Positions 7,698-15,296 of a DNA stretch of 38,450 nucleotides are shown here, one piece after another. Origin of the DNA: JANMDR01 sp031376425. Its GTDB lineage: Bacteria; Pseudomonadota; Gammaproteobacteria; Burkholderiales; Usitatibacteraceae. The DNA lies in contig JANMDR010000010.1 in the NCBI GenBank assembly GCA_031376425.1, forward strand, positions 1 to 38,450. Direction: 5' to 3'. A program made the translations under genes and the position numbers. How positions within the stretch are numbered: the stretch's first letter is position 1; each line of letters opens with the position of its first letter. Under the pieces are notes generated by a model. The model was not told the origin of the DNA. It saw only the letters and a list, made by a program, of their open reading frames with translations, and made no database searches.

Positions 7698-9014
7698 CTA
7701 CGTAACCGCTAACTGCTGATTCGCTGTTTCTAAGCGTTCAACCAAAGTCTCTAAAAACTTACGGTCAAATAGTTGCTTGCAGCTCGGTGATGCTGAATTT
7801 AAATCCGCTGCGCGAATTTTCATCACGATGCAGGTTGTGGCGGTAGAAATTGTTGCACTTCTTGGGCCGTCACGTTTAGCGAGGTAGGACATTTCACCAA
7901 TGCAGTCGCCGGCGCTTAGTACATTCAATAGGCGTTTGCCGCGTGTTACTTTCACCGTGCCGCTTGCTAGTACGAAGAACGAATCGCCCACATCACCTTC
8001 TTTGATTAGCACTTGGCCAGCCGGAAAGTTGCGCCATTTACTGATGCGCAACACTTCCCATAATTCGTTTTCAGGAAAGCCGGTGTAAAACGATAAGGTC
8101 TTTAAAAAGCTAAACCGCTCTGTATCAGATACTGAGTCATCGGCTTCAGCTCCTTCTGGAGATGTGTGCGTAGCGGCCGCTGCCGCTTGTGCTGGTAGGG
8201 CTTCTGCCCACAAGGTGGTGAGTTCTTTGCCAAACTCTTCCCATGTCTGAAAGCGCTGAGCAGGGTCTTTGGCCATAGCCTGCTTAACCACATCCTCCAT
8301 CGAGGCGGAGATACCTTCCCGATATCGTGAGGGCGGTTCCGGCTCCACATTGACGATTTGGTAGGCCATGCTGGCGTGATTTGAGGCCTCAAATGGGGGG
8401 CGACCAGCCAGCAGGTAATACATCACTACACCAAGGGCATAAATATCCGTTTGCGCGTTCGCACGGGCACCGGTAATCAGCTCCGGCGCCATATACAGCG
8501 GCGAACCGACCGAGGTAGTTTGGGTTTTGTCGCTGACGACATTTAGCGCCGCGCCAAAGTCAGCTACTTTAATATCGGAACCACCTTTGTACAATATATT
8601 GCCCGGCTTTATGTCGCGGTGAATCAAGCCATCCATATTCGCAAAAGCCAGCGCCCGCACGCATTTAAATGCAATTTCGGCAATAGTAGGTTCGGGTAGT
8701 AAGTTTTCAGCAAGGCAAAATTTTTCTAGGGTGCCGCCTTCAACAAACTCCATTACGATATAGCTCATTTCCTCTTCCACCACCGCATCGAAAATCGAAA
8801 CGATGTGCGGATGAATAATGCGCCCAGCAAGGGAGGCTTCGGTCAAAAACATATTACGGTATTCGGCACCGTCTTCCGCGTCTTTTAGCACTTCGGGAAA
8901 CATGACCTTGATGGCAACTTGCCGATTATTAAACGGATCTTCTGCGAGATAAACACCGCCGGTGGCACCTTTGCCAAGTTCGCGAATAACTTTGTATTTG
9001 CCGATGTTTTCCAT
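7698..9014 (-). CDS. Serine/threonine protein kinase with C-terminal cyclic-nucleotide-binding domain
   Basis: A 438-aa cytoplasmic protein with no signal peptide or membrane segment. The Hanks-type kinase domain (about 5-265) has all key residues: glycine loop GKGATGGVY at 14-22, Lys36 in VAIK, Glu59, HRDIKPGN at 132-139, DFG at 152-154 and APE at 176-178. A short alanine-rich linker follows. Residues about 305-425 form a Crp/Fnr-type cNMP-binding domain, with GEMSYLAKRDGPRSATI matching the phosphate-binding cassette (Glu and Arg kept). There is no DNA-binding domain. The architecture suggests a kinase whose activity responds to cAMP, cGMP or a related ligand; this is inference. It stands alone, with no PP2C phosphatase or FHA partner beside it. 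The ribosome site is weak. Confidence 0.92.
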   Translation of the reverse strand: MENIGKYKVIRELGKGATGGVYLAEDPFNNRQVAIKVMFPEVLKDAEDGAEYRNMFLTEASLAGRIIHPHIVSIFDAVVEEEMSYIVMEFVEGGTLEKFCLAENLLPEPTIAEIAFKCVRALAFANMDGLIHRDIKPGNILYKGGSDIKVADFGAALNVVSDKTQTTSVGSPLYMAPELITGARANAQTDIYALGVVMYYLLAGRPPFEASNHASMAYQIVNVEPEPPSRYREGISASMEDVVKQAMAKDPAQRFQTWEEFGKELTTLWAEALPAQAAAAATHTSPEGAEADDSVSDTERFSFLKTLSFYTGFPENELWEVLRISKWRNFPAGQVLIKEGDVGDSFFVLASGTVKVTRGKRLLNVLSAGDCIGEMSYLAKRDGPRSATISTATTCIVMKIRAADLNSASPSCKQLFDRKFLETLVERLETANQQLAVT

Positions 9015-9381
9015 GTTTTTTCAGTTTGCCATGAGGTTGCTATGGGGGAGAAGGAGGCAGAAGGCTTTGCAATATGCACATTAAAATGCGATTGACGCAA
9101 TATTACCGTGTTACTGAATACGTTGACTAGTCGCATTTCGCACATTTTGATACCGCGATTGTGGTGCGGTCAACACAGCCCTAAGTACGTCGTAGCGACC
9201 CTAAGTCACTACTAAGCTACTATTAAAGCCACTAATTTGTGGTGAAAACGGCCTACCCAACGCAATTTATTAGACATTTCCTTCAAGTTATAGTAAAAAG
9301 TGAGGATAGTGTTGTAGTTTCTTATTTTAAATCACTATTTTGCCAACGTTTTATCATGTTATTTTAGTCGGGGAGCTTGCA
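9015..9381. other. Divergent intergenic region, kinase / secreted protein (367 bases)
   Basis: No convincing gene is seen. It contains a repeated CCCTAAGT (9179-9186 and 9199-9206, period 20), an ACCGC/GCGGT pair near 9152-9170, and a weak TATAGT box at 9289-9294 that could serve the downstream plus-strand gene. It must hold promoters for both genes, but none matches consensus well. Confidence 0.5.
9371..9375 (+). promoter_or_regulatory. Ribosome binding site deciding the start at 9382
   Basis: GGGAG lies 6 bases before the ATG at 9382. It favours that start over an in-frame TTG at 9340, which lacks a comparable site. Confidence 0.6.
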
Positions 9382-10323
9382 ATGTTAATGCAAAAAGCGC
9401 AAAAAACTTATTCTATGATGCTCAAAAATCTGTCCTTGATCGCGGCGACCGCATTGGCGGCTTGCACGTTTTTTGCAGCGGCACCCGCTACAGCGGTGGT
9501 AGTTGATTACGCCAGCTGTATCTCATCACCACTGCCGAATCAGCCACGTCTGCCGTTTTATTCGTTTCGGGTGTTGCCATCCAACGGCACAGCCACCGGC
9601 GGATTTGACGCTTATTTCTGGCGTGAGTCCTGCACCAGCAAGCCGAATTTAAACTTGCTCATGATGCATATCATTCCTTTTCAAGGCAATGTACCGCAAG
9701 TTTGCCCATCTAATTTTCAATTGATTCAATTTGGTACGCTGTACGAAGATTTGCAGCTCTACCCATCGCCCGCCACGGCTGATCCGGTAGTGTGTGGTCC
9801 GATTTATTTGCCTACTACCTATGTATTAGGTCAGGCGCCAATTGTAAAAAGTCGATTTAACGAAACCGGCCCAATGACTATTGGTTTTGCCATTGGTAAC
9901 CTATTGGGCACCGTTAGCCTTCCTGGTGGCGCGGCATTGCCTACAGCCGCGAGCAACACCGTTAATTATTCCGATATGTGGTGGAACCCTGACCAATCAG
10001 GCTGGGGCATGAGTGTTATTCAAAGCCCATCACGCAATATGTTTGTGGTCTGGTATACCTACGAAACAGTGGGCACAGAGCAAAAATCAGCATGGATTGT
10101 GATGCCGGGTGGCGAATGGATTGACGCCGTTACGTTCAAAGGTAAGCTTTATAAAACTGTTGGCGGTGCAGCACCGACATCAACCACGTTTAATCCAAAT
10201 GACGTGACGCGTATCCCATTTGGTGACGGCGAATTTAAGTTTACTGATTCCGCAAACGCGAAATTTAGTTTTACCACGCCGAATGGTAAAGGCGAGAAGA
10301 CGATTACGCGCCAAGCGTACTAG
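9382..10323 (+). CDS. Secreted or lipid-anchored protein with WWNP/SGWG motif
   Basis: A 313-aa exported protein of unknown function. The N-terminus is hydrophobic (LSLIAATALAAC). Two export readings are possible: LAAC looks like a lipobox, which would make it a lipoprotein, while APATA shortly after could be an ordinary signal-peptidase site. The middle has several cysteines that could form disulfides. At about 195-270 there is a conserved-looking module: NYSDMWWNPDQSGWGMSV, then VVWYTY, then IVMPGGEWIDAVTFKGKLYKT. I recognise this module as recurring in secreted proteins of betaproteobacteria and xanthomonads, but know no function for it. The ATG at 9382 was chosen for the GGGAG ahead of it. 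A strong terminator follows. Confidence 0.8.
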   Translation: MLMQKAQKTYSMMLKNLSLIAATALAACTFFAAAPATAVVVDYASCISSPLPNQPRLPFYSFRVLPSNGTATGGFDAYFWRESCTSKPNLNLLMMHIIPFQGNVPQVCPSNFQLIQFGTLYEDLQLYPSPATADPVVCGPIYLPTTYVLGQAPIVKSRFNETGPMTIGFAIGNLLGTVSLPGGAALPTAASNTVNYSDMWWNPDQSGWGMSVIQSPSRNMFVVWYTYETVGTEQKSAWIVMPGGEWIDAVTFKGKLYKTVGGAAPTSTTFNPNDVTRIPFGDGEFKFTDSANAKFSFTTPNGKGEKTITRQAY

Positions 10324-10354
10324 CCGCACTGCACGCATAGTAGGGTTAATTTGT

Positions 10355-10390
10355 AACAACAATGGCCGATGATTCGGCCATTGTTGTTTT
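10355..10390 (+). terminator. Perfect 15-bp Rho-independent terminator
   Basis: Positions 10355-10369 and 10374-10388 are exact reverse complements around a TGAT loop, followed by further T residues. It lies 31 bases after the stop of the secreted-protein gene and just before the ribosome site of the next gene. With A and T runs at both ends it could act in both directions. Confidence 0.9.
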
Positions 10391-10403
10391 AGAAAGGGTG
10401 TTT

Positions 10404-10877
10404 ATGCATGCTAATGAAAAAGTAATCCGTGATTTTTATGCGGCTTTTGCGAAGCTTGATGCTGCAGGGATGAAGGCGCAGTATCACGATGATGTCGCCT
10501 TTTCTGATCCTGCTTTCCCGATGCTAAAAGGCGTGCAGGCCAACGCCATGTGGGCCATGTTATGTGAGCGTGCCAAAGAATTTGAGTTGACTTTAGTAAG
10601 CGCCAGCGCCGATGATGCAGGTGGTCGTGCAAAATGGGAAGCGAAGTATTTATATAGCGGTAGCGGCCGCATGGTTCACAATAAAATTGAAGCCGTGTTT
10701 TCGTTTAAGGATGGCAAAATTATTCGCCACGTAGACCGTTTTGATCTGTGGGGCTGGGCCGGACAGGCGCTGGGTGCACCGGGTAAATTACTCGGCTGGT
10801 TTGGGCCATTTAAGGGTGTCATCCGTAAAAAAGCCAATAAAACATTATTGGCCTATATGGAAAAACGCGGTTTGTAG
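10404..10877 (+). CDS. NTF2-like / SnoaL-like protein
   Basis: A 157-aa cytoplasmic protein with the fold signature of the NTF2-like superfamily: an N-terminal helix (EKVIRDFYAAFAKLDAAGM), then YHDDVAFSDPAF, then strands (GRAKWEAKYLY, NKIEAVFSFKDGKIIRHVDRFDLWGW). Members include ketosteroid isomerases, polyketide cyclases and many proteins of unknown role; I cannot assign a reaction. I chose the ATG at 10404, which has AAAGGG upstream. An in-frame ATG at 10362 falls inside the left arm of the terminator hairpin and would translate the hairpin, so I reject it. The stop codon lies within a short tandem duplication. Confidence 0.85.
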   Translation: MHANEKVIRDFYAAFAKLDAAGMKAQYHDDVAFSDPAFPMLKGVQANAMWAMLCERAKEFELTLVSASADDAGGRAKWEAKYLYSGSGRMVHNKIEAVFSFKDGKIIRHVDRFDLWGWAGQALGAPGKLLGWFGPFKGVIRKKANKTLLAYMEKRGL

Positions 10878-10902
10878 GAAAACGCGGTTTAGGGGAAAAC
10901 GC
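10859..10902. repeat. Short tandem duplication across a stop codon
   Basis: The unit GGAAAA(A)CGCGGTTT(GT)A is present at 10859-10876 and 10877-10891, and a partial third copy GGAAAACGC lies at 10894-10902. The TAG stop of the NTF2-like gene spans the boundary between copies 1 and 2. Confidence 0.8.
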
Positions 10903-10929
10903 ATCTTGGAGTGCGAACTAAAGCGAAGC

Positions 10930-11511
10930 TTAATGTTTATGTTCCGGTGCGGCGGATGAAGCTGCGGTAAAGGTCTCCGCCACCGCTTCAACATCAACCT
11001 TAAATAATTTGCCATCAGCACCTTTAAACGTCAATACAAGCGGCACTTTATCACCCGCGTTAATCTGCGCATTGAGTTGTAACAACATCATGTGCAAGCC
11101 GCCACGTTCTAGTTTTACCGGCACGTTTGCGGGAATAGCAAGCTGCTCCAACGCGCGCATTTCCATCACGCCATCGCGCATCGCCATGCTATGAATCTCG
11201 GTAAGTCCGGCGATTTTCGCTTCGGCGCTCATTAAGGTAAGCGCCTGCGTTGCGGCAATATCCATATAGGCTGCAGATACGCGAGCGCCGGGTACGGTGG
11301 TGCGTACACGCGCATTGGTGATGGTAGGTAGTGTAGATAAATTAAGTGCTGCAATCGCATTATCCCCTTTGATTGCATTCGCCTCGCTTGGCGTTTTGCC
11401 AATGCTATTTTTAAGGGTATTTTTAGGCGAAGATAGCACTACAAAAATCATTAGCGGCACAATAATGGCGCACGCGGCGATAGATAAAATCGTGATGTGT
11501 TGGGTTTTCAT
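10930..11511 (-). CDS. PCu(A)C family periplasmic copper chaperone
   Basis: A 193-aa exported protein. A hydrophobic segment at 6-26 serves as signal peptide or membrane anchor. The PCu(A)C domain covers about 65-185 with the copper-binding His/Met pattern visible: His107 and Met109 in EIHSM, Met111, Met116 in GVMEMR, and HMM at 140-142 in GGLHMMLL. Family members deliver Cu(I) to cytochrome oxidase CuA or store copper in the periplasm. The C-terminus has a small EHKH tail that may also bind metal. The start is 8 bases after the bioD stop, so it probably rides on the biotin operon transcript; no sco or cox gene is nearby. An N-terminal linker of about 35 residues before the domain is longer than usual for the family. 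Confidence 0.88.
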   Translation of the reverse strand: MKTQHITILSIAACAIIVPLMIFVVLSSPKNTLKNSIGKTPSEANAIKGDNAIAALNLSTLPTITNARVRTTVPGARVSAAYMDIAATQALTLMSAEAKIAGLTEIHSMAMRDGVMEMRALEQLAIPANVPVKLERGGLHMMLLQLNAQINAGDKVPLVLTFKGADGKLFKVDVEAVAETFTAASSAAPEHKH

Positions 11512-11519
11512 ATTGCGGA

Positions 11520-12212
11520 TTATTTATTCAGTAAGGTTGCAATGTTTAAGTAGTTTGCAGCAGATGGCGGGTGTAGCACATCAGGTTTGGTGTTGCTGTG
11601 TAGGTACGGCATTATGCCTAAAAGTGGCGAATTTAAGCGATCTTCAAGGGCTTTGATGTTTTCAAACTGTGCGGGCATTGTGGGATCAATACAATTTGCG
11701 ATCCAGCCCGCTAGATGTAATCCCCGCGCCCGAATCGCTTCTGCCGTGAGCAGCGCGTGATTCAAGCAACCCAAGCGCACGCCGACTACTAAGATAATCG
11801 GTGCGCCTATAGTCGCGGCTAGGTCAGCCATTGTGGTTACAGCGTCAAGTGGTACTAAAAACCCGCCAGCGCCCTCAATCAACACTACATCGCAACAGGC
11901 ATCTAAGCGCTGCAAACTTTGTTGCACGCGCACAACAGAAATTGTGCAGTTCTGCTCTGCTGCTGCAATGTGAGGTGCGATAGCGCGGCTGAAGCTATAG
12001 GGGTTAATATCATCAATATCAACGGCCACGCTGCTGGCTGCCTGTAACGCGATTACATCATCATTGCGCTTTCCCAATGCCGCGCCCGCCGCCACGGGCT
12101 TCATACCTACTACGCGAAGTTGTTGTTGCGCAAATGCCTGTAACAGCGCCACAGTGCAAAATGTTTTGCCTACGTCGGTATCGGTGCCGGTGATGAAGAA
12201 GGTTTTTGCCAT
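11520..12212 (-). CDS. bioD: Dethiobiotin synthetase
   Basis: A 230-aa cytosolic enzyme that closes the ureido ring of dethiobiotin from 7,8-diaminopelargonic acid, CO2 and ATP, the step before BioB. The N-terminal P-loop GTDTDVGKT is at residues 9-17. KPVAAG follows at about 40 and EGAGGFLVPL is the third characteristic motif. I chose the ATG giving MAKTFFITG, which is the family norm and has AAGG upstream. A longer in-frame start would extend back into bioC. It begins 4 bases after the bioC stop codon. Length matches the family. Confidence 0.96.
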   Translation of the reverse strand: MAKTFFITGTDTDVGKTFCTVALLQAFAQQQLRVVGMKPVAAGAALGKRNDDVIALQAASSVAVDIDDINPYSFSRAIAPHIAAAEQNCTISVVRVQQSLQRLDACCDVVLIEGAGGFLVPLDAVTTMADLAATIGAPIILVVGVRLGCLNHALLTAEAIRARGLHLAGWIANCIDPTMPAQFENIKALEDRLNSPLLGIMPYLHSNTKPDVLHPPSAANYLNIATLLNK

Positions 12213-12216
12213 CGCT

Positions 12217-13197
12217 TCAACCTTGCCCGTTTGCTGCGTCTGATTTAAGCATCCGCTTAAAATCGGGTAAAGAAATTGCTTGTACACCATTTACGGTTTT
12301 TTGCTTGGCTATTTCGGGCTTCCACGCCTGCCCGTAAACGACCTCATAGCTTGCGGGCAGCCTCGCTCCTAGGTCATCGCGTCTAAATACCTCGTAGGCC
12401 GCTTGTAGCTTGGCCCAAGCGGTTTTGCTTAGCAGCCCTTGCGCGCGCCCTGGCATCATATTGTGCGCACCAATGGCTTTCAACTCTTTTAGTAAGGGTT
12501 TGAGTGTGGTGTAGGTGAGGGTAATCATTTCTTGATCCATGACCGGATCGGAAAAACCCGCGTTTAGAAGTTGATCGCCCACGTCATGCATATCTAAAAA
12601 CTGATTAACATGTGGTTTATCGTCCACTGTTTTGAAGGCCTGTCGCAGCTCCTTGAGCGTATCGGGGCCGAAGGTGGTGAACATAAAGCAGCCGTTGGGC
12701 TTGAGTACGCGAAACGCTTCCCGTGCCACCGCTAATGGATCGCACCATTGAATCGTTAAACTTGAAACAATCAAATCAACAGATTCAGCAGCAAGCGGTA
12801 AATTTTCGGCATCAGCACAAATAAAGCTGGTGGTTGCAATTGTCGCAGTGGCGGGTGCAGTAAGTTTTACGGCACTGAGTAATCGTTGCGCAAAAGATTG
12901 GGGTGGTGCCGGTGGGCATAGCTTTTGCTGTGCAAATGTCAGCATGCCTTGCGCGCAATCTAGTGCGATGGTGTGCGCTTGCGGATAACTAGAACGCAAC
13001 TTTTCGGTGCTATACCCCGTGCCAGCGCCCATATCTAGGGCATTTACGGGGTTAAGTTTTATGTACTGCAGGCGTTCAAATAGGCGATCACAAACCTCGC
13101 GTTGCAAAAAAGCAGCGTCATCATAGCTTGCTGCCGCACGCGAAAATGATCGGCGTACGTCGGCTTTTTTGGGTAATGAAAAGCTTGGTTCGGTCAT
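12217..13197 (-). CDS. bioC: Malonyl-ACP O-methyltransferase
   Basis: A 326-aa cytosolic SAM-dependent methyltransferase. It methylates the free carboxyl of malonyl-ACP, so that fatty-acid synthesis can build a pimeloyl chain. SAM-binding motif I is ALDMGAGTGYS (about 53-63). SSLTIQWCDP is the typical BioC post-motif segment, and FMFTTFGPDTLKEL follows. It is about 75 residues longer than E. coli BioC, partly because of an insert near 90-125 (CPPAPPQSFAQRLLSAVKLT) between the SAM motifs. The start codon overlaps the bioH stop (ATGA), a sign of translational coupling. Confidence 0.93.
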   Translation of the reverse strand: MTEPSFSLPKKADVRRSFSRAAASYDDAAFLQREVCDRLFERLQYIKLNPVNALDMGAGTGYSTEKLRSSYPQAHTIALDCAQGMLTFAQQKLCPPAPPQSFAQRLLSAVKLTAPATATIATTSFICADAENLPLAAESVDLIVSSLTIQWCDPLAVAREAFRVLKPNGCFMFTTFGPDTLKELRQAFKTVDDKPHVNQFLDMHDVGDQLLNAGFSDPVMDQEMITLTYTTLKPLLKELKAIGAHNMMPGRAQGLLSKTAWAKLQAAYEVFRRDDLGARLPASYEVVYGQAWKPEIAKQKTVNGVQAISLPDFKRMLKSDAANGQG

Positions 13198-14096
13198 ACT
13201 GTTTTAGCAAAAACTGGTTGGTTAATGGTCTCGGCACTCAGTGCAGCGGCCTCGCACCTTATAAATTTTTTCACCGCACTCAAAAAAAGTTCTCCATGGG
13301 AAATAAAAGGGGCGTGCGCCGCTGCCGCTATGCGCAAATATTGCGCATGCGGTAAAGTTTGCGCTAACCAATCGCCAGCGGCTATAGGAACCAGCATATC
13401 CCGCCCGCCTTGCGCAATTAATATCGGTGTTGAGCCTAGCTTTTCAAGCGCATCACGAATATCCGTTTGCTCCAGTACGGCAAGCCATGCACTAAGTGCC
13501 TCTGCAGACGCATGACCATTTACGGCAAGTTGTGCCGATAGTGCTTTGGCCACCGTTTTTGCATTTGGTAAGTTAAGCATCTGCAAGCATAAAAAACTGC
13601 GAATAGTCGCAGCTTGATCAGTATGTAGGCGTAGTGAAAAATCCTGCAATGATTTATCTGCCATAGCATGGGGCCAATCATCGCGTTGGGTGAAACAAGG
13701 AGTGGCACAAACTAAAATAAGTTTGGCAATGCACGCCGGATATCGTAATGCAATATGCATCGCAATATGCCCACCCAATGACCAACCCACCAAAGTGACA
13801 GGTGCGTTAATGCCGGAAATATAAGCAGAAATGGCTTCGAGAGTAGATTGCAAGAGCCCCATTTCTGTATTGTTCCAGCCATCCGTTATAGGGGATAAAG
13901 GGGATTTGCCGTGCCCCGGTAAGTCAATGCAGTGTACTTCTGCTGACGCACTCAAGGCCTGCGCCGTTGCTGTCCAAACGGCATGGTTTAATCCCCAACC
14001 ATGTAGCATCACTACGGTTTGCGGCTTTTCGTTTGCGGATATTCCAACTCGGCATTGAGGAAATATTTTGCTATATAAATTAACTAAATTCGCCAT
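13194..14096 (-). CDS. bioH: Pimeloyl-ACP methyl ester carboxylesterase
   Basis: A 300-aa alpha/beta hydrolase. It removes the methyl mask placed by BioC and so ends chain growth at pimeloyl-ACP. LHGWGLNHAVW is the oxyanion-region signature. The nucleophile is Ser106 in GWSLGG, and the likely catalytic His is in AAAHAPFISH near the C-terminus. It is about 45 residues longer than E. coli BioH. I chose the ATG at 14096, which has AGGG five bases upstream and lies 7 bases after the bioF stop; earlier in-frame starts overlap bioF. It overlaps bioC by 4 bases. Position between bioF and bioC supports the call over a generic hydrolase. Confidence 0.93.
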   Translation of the reverse strand: MANLVNLYSKIFPQCRVGISANEKPQTVVMLHGWGLNHAVWTATAQALSASAEVHCIDLPGHGKSPLSPITDGWNNTEMGLLQSTLEAISAYISGINAPVTLVGWSLGGHIAMHIALRYPACIAKLILVCATPCFTQRDDWPHAMADKSLQDFSLRLHTDQAATIRSFLCLQMLNLPNAKTVAKALSAQLAVNGHASAEALSAWLAVLEQTDIRDALEKLGSTPILIAQGGRDMLVPIAAGDWLAQTLPHAQYLRIAAAAHAPFISHGELFLSAVKKFIRCEAAALSAETINQPVFAKTV

Positions 14097-14103
14097 GCTA
14101 GCC

Positions 14104-15279
14104 CTAAAATTCGGCATCAATATCTACTAGCGCCATAATTAAATCCATTACATCGTCTACGCTATGCGCCGCATTGAGTGATACCCGAAGCCGCGCCGTG
14201 CCATTAGGAACGGTAGGGGGGCGAATGGCAGGCACCCAGAATCCCCGCGCCATTAGGGCATCTGCAACTGCCATAGCGTCATGATTGGTGCCGATAATGA
14301 TGGGTTGAATGGCGGTCTCAGAGGGTAACAGTTTGAAATTTTTAAACGTTAAGGATTGCTGAAACAAACCAATTAACATCTGCAAATGCGCGCGTCGTTG
14401 CGGTTCTTCATCCATTAAATGCAAACTTTGCGACAGTGCTGCGGCAATAGCAGGAGGGGTGGCCGTGGTAAAAATATAGCTGCGGGCGCTTTGTAAAATC
14501 CAATCCACCACATTGACATCCCCTGCTACAAAAGCACCATAACCGCCCGCTGCTTTGCCCAGTGTTGCCATATAGACCACGCGCTTTTTAACTAAGGCGT
14601 CCGGCAAGGTGAAATGCTGCAAGGTGCCGCGCCCAGTTTTGCCGAGCACCCCAAAACCGTGCGCATCGTCTACTACCACCAAGGCATCGAATTCTTCGGC
14701 AAGTTCAAGGATAAGATTTAGCGGTGCTATATCACCATCCATGCTGAACACCGCGTCTGTCGCGATAATGCGAGGACTATCGGCATTAGAATTTTGCAGC
14801 GCTGTCCGTAACGCCTTCATATCGCAATGCGCGTATCGAATAGTCTTTGCTCGCGACAAAACTGCCCCATCAATCAAACACGCATGGTTTAATTTATCGG
14901 CAAAAATAGTGGTGTGTCGATCCGCCAATGCCGACAAAATACCAATATTGGCTAAATAGCCACTAGAGAAAAACAGGGCGCTCTCCATCCCCATAAAGCG
15001 CGCCAATTGGGCTTCTAGGGCATGATGTGGGGTGCTGTGACCACTCACAAAATGCGAGGCACCACCGCCAAAACCAAATTCCGCCATCGCTGCAGTAGCC
15101 GCTGCGATTAAACGTGGATGGGCTGCTAGCCCTAAATAATCATTATTGCAAAACGCGATTGTGGTGCGGCCATTTACCTGCATGCGCGCGCCCTGTGGCG
15201 ATTGCACCACTTTGCGGGTGCGCAAGGCATCTGCCTGCGCTAGTTCGCCTAAGTAGGGCGCGTAATCGTCGGTTTGCAC
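14104..15279 (-). CDS. bioF: 8-amino-7-oxononanoate synthase
   Basis: A 391-aa PLP-dependent alpha-oxoamine synthase. It condenses pimeloyl-ACP with alanine to give 8-amino-7-oxononanoate. Landmarks are FCNNDYLGLAAHP, GGGASHFVSGHSTPHHALE, VVDDAHGFGVLG and the PLP-lysine segment TLGKAAGGYGAF. The length is normal for the family. The start is GTG at 15279 with no clear ribosome site, 17 bases after bioB, so translation may depend on coupling with bioB. Confidence 0.96.
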   Translation of the reverse strand: MQTDDYAPYLGELAQADALRTRKVVQSPQGARMQVNGRTTIAFCNNDYLGLAAHPRLIAAATAAMAEFGFGGGASHFVSGHSTPHHALEAQLARFMGMESALFFSSGYLANIGILSALADRHTTIFADKLNHACLIDGAVLSRAKTIRYAHCDMKALRTALQNSNADSPRIIATDAVFSMDGDIAPLNLILELAEEFDALVVVDDAHGFGVLGKTGRGTLQHFTLPDALVKKRVVYMATLGKAAGGYGAFVAGDVNVVDWILQSARSYIFTTATPPAIAAALSQSLHLMDEEPQRRAHLQMLIGLFQQSLTFKNFKLLPSETAIQPIIIGTNHDAMAVADALMARGFWVPAIRPPTVPNGTARLRVSLNAAHSVDDVMDLIMALVDIDAEF

Positions 15280-15296
15280 GCGCGGTTATGCCGTTA

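Noticed and set aside
11297..11656. A 119-codon plus-strand frame across the bioD / copper-chaperone junction
   Set aside because: It is antisense to two well-supported genes and has no ribosome site or recognisable motif.
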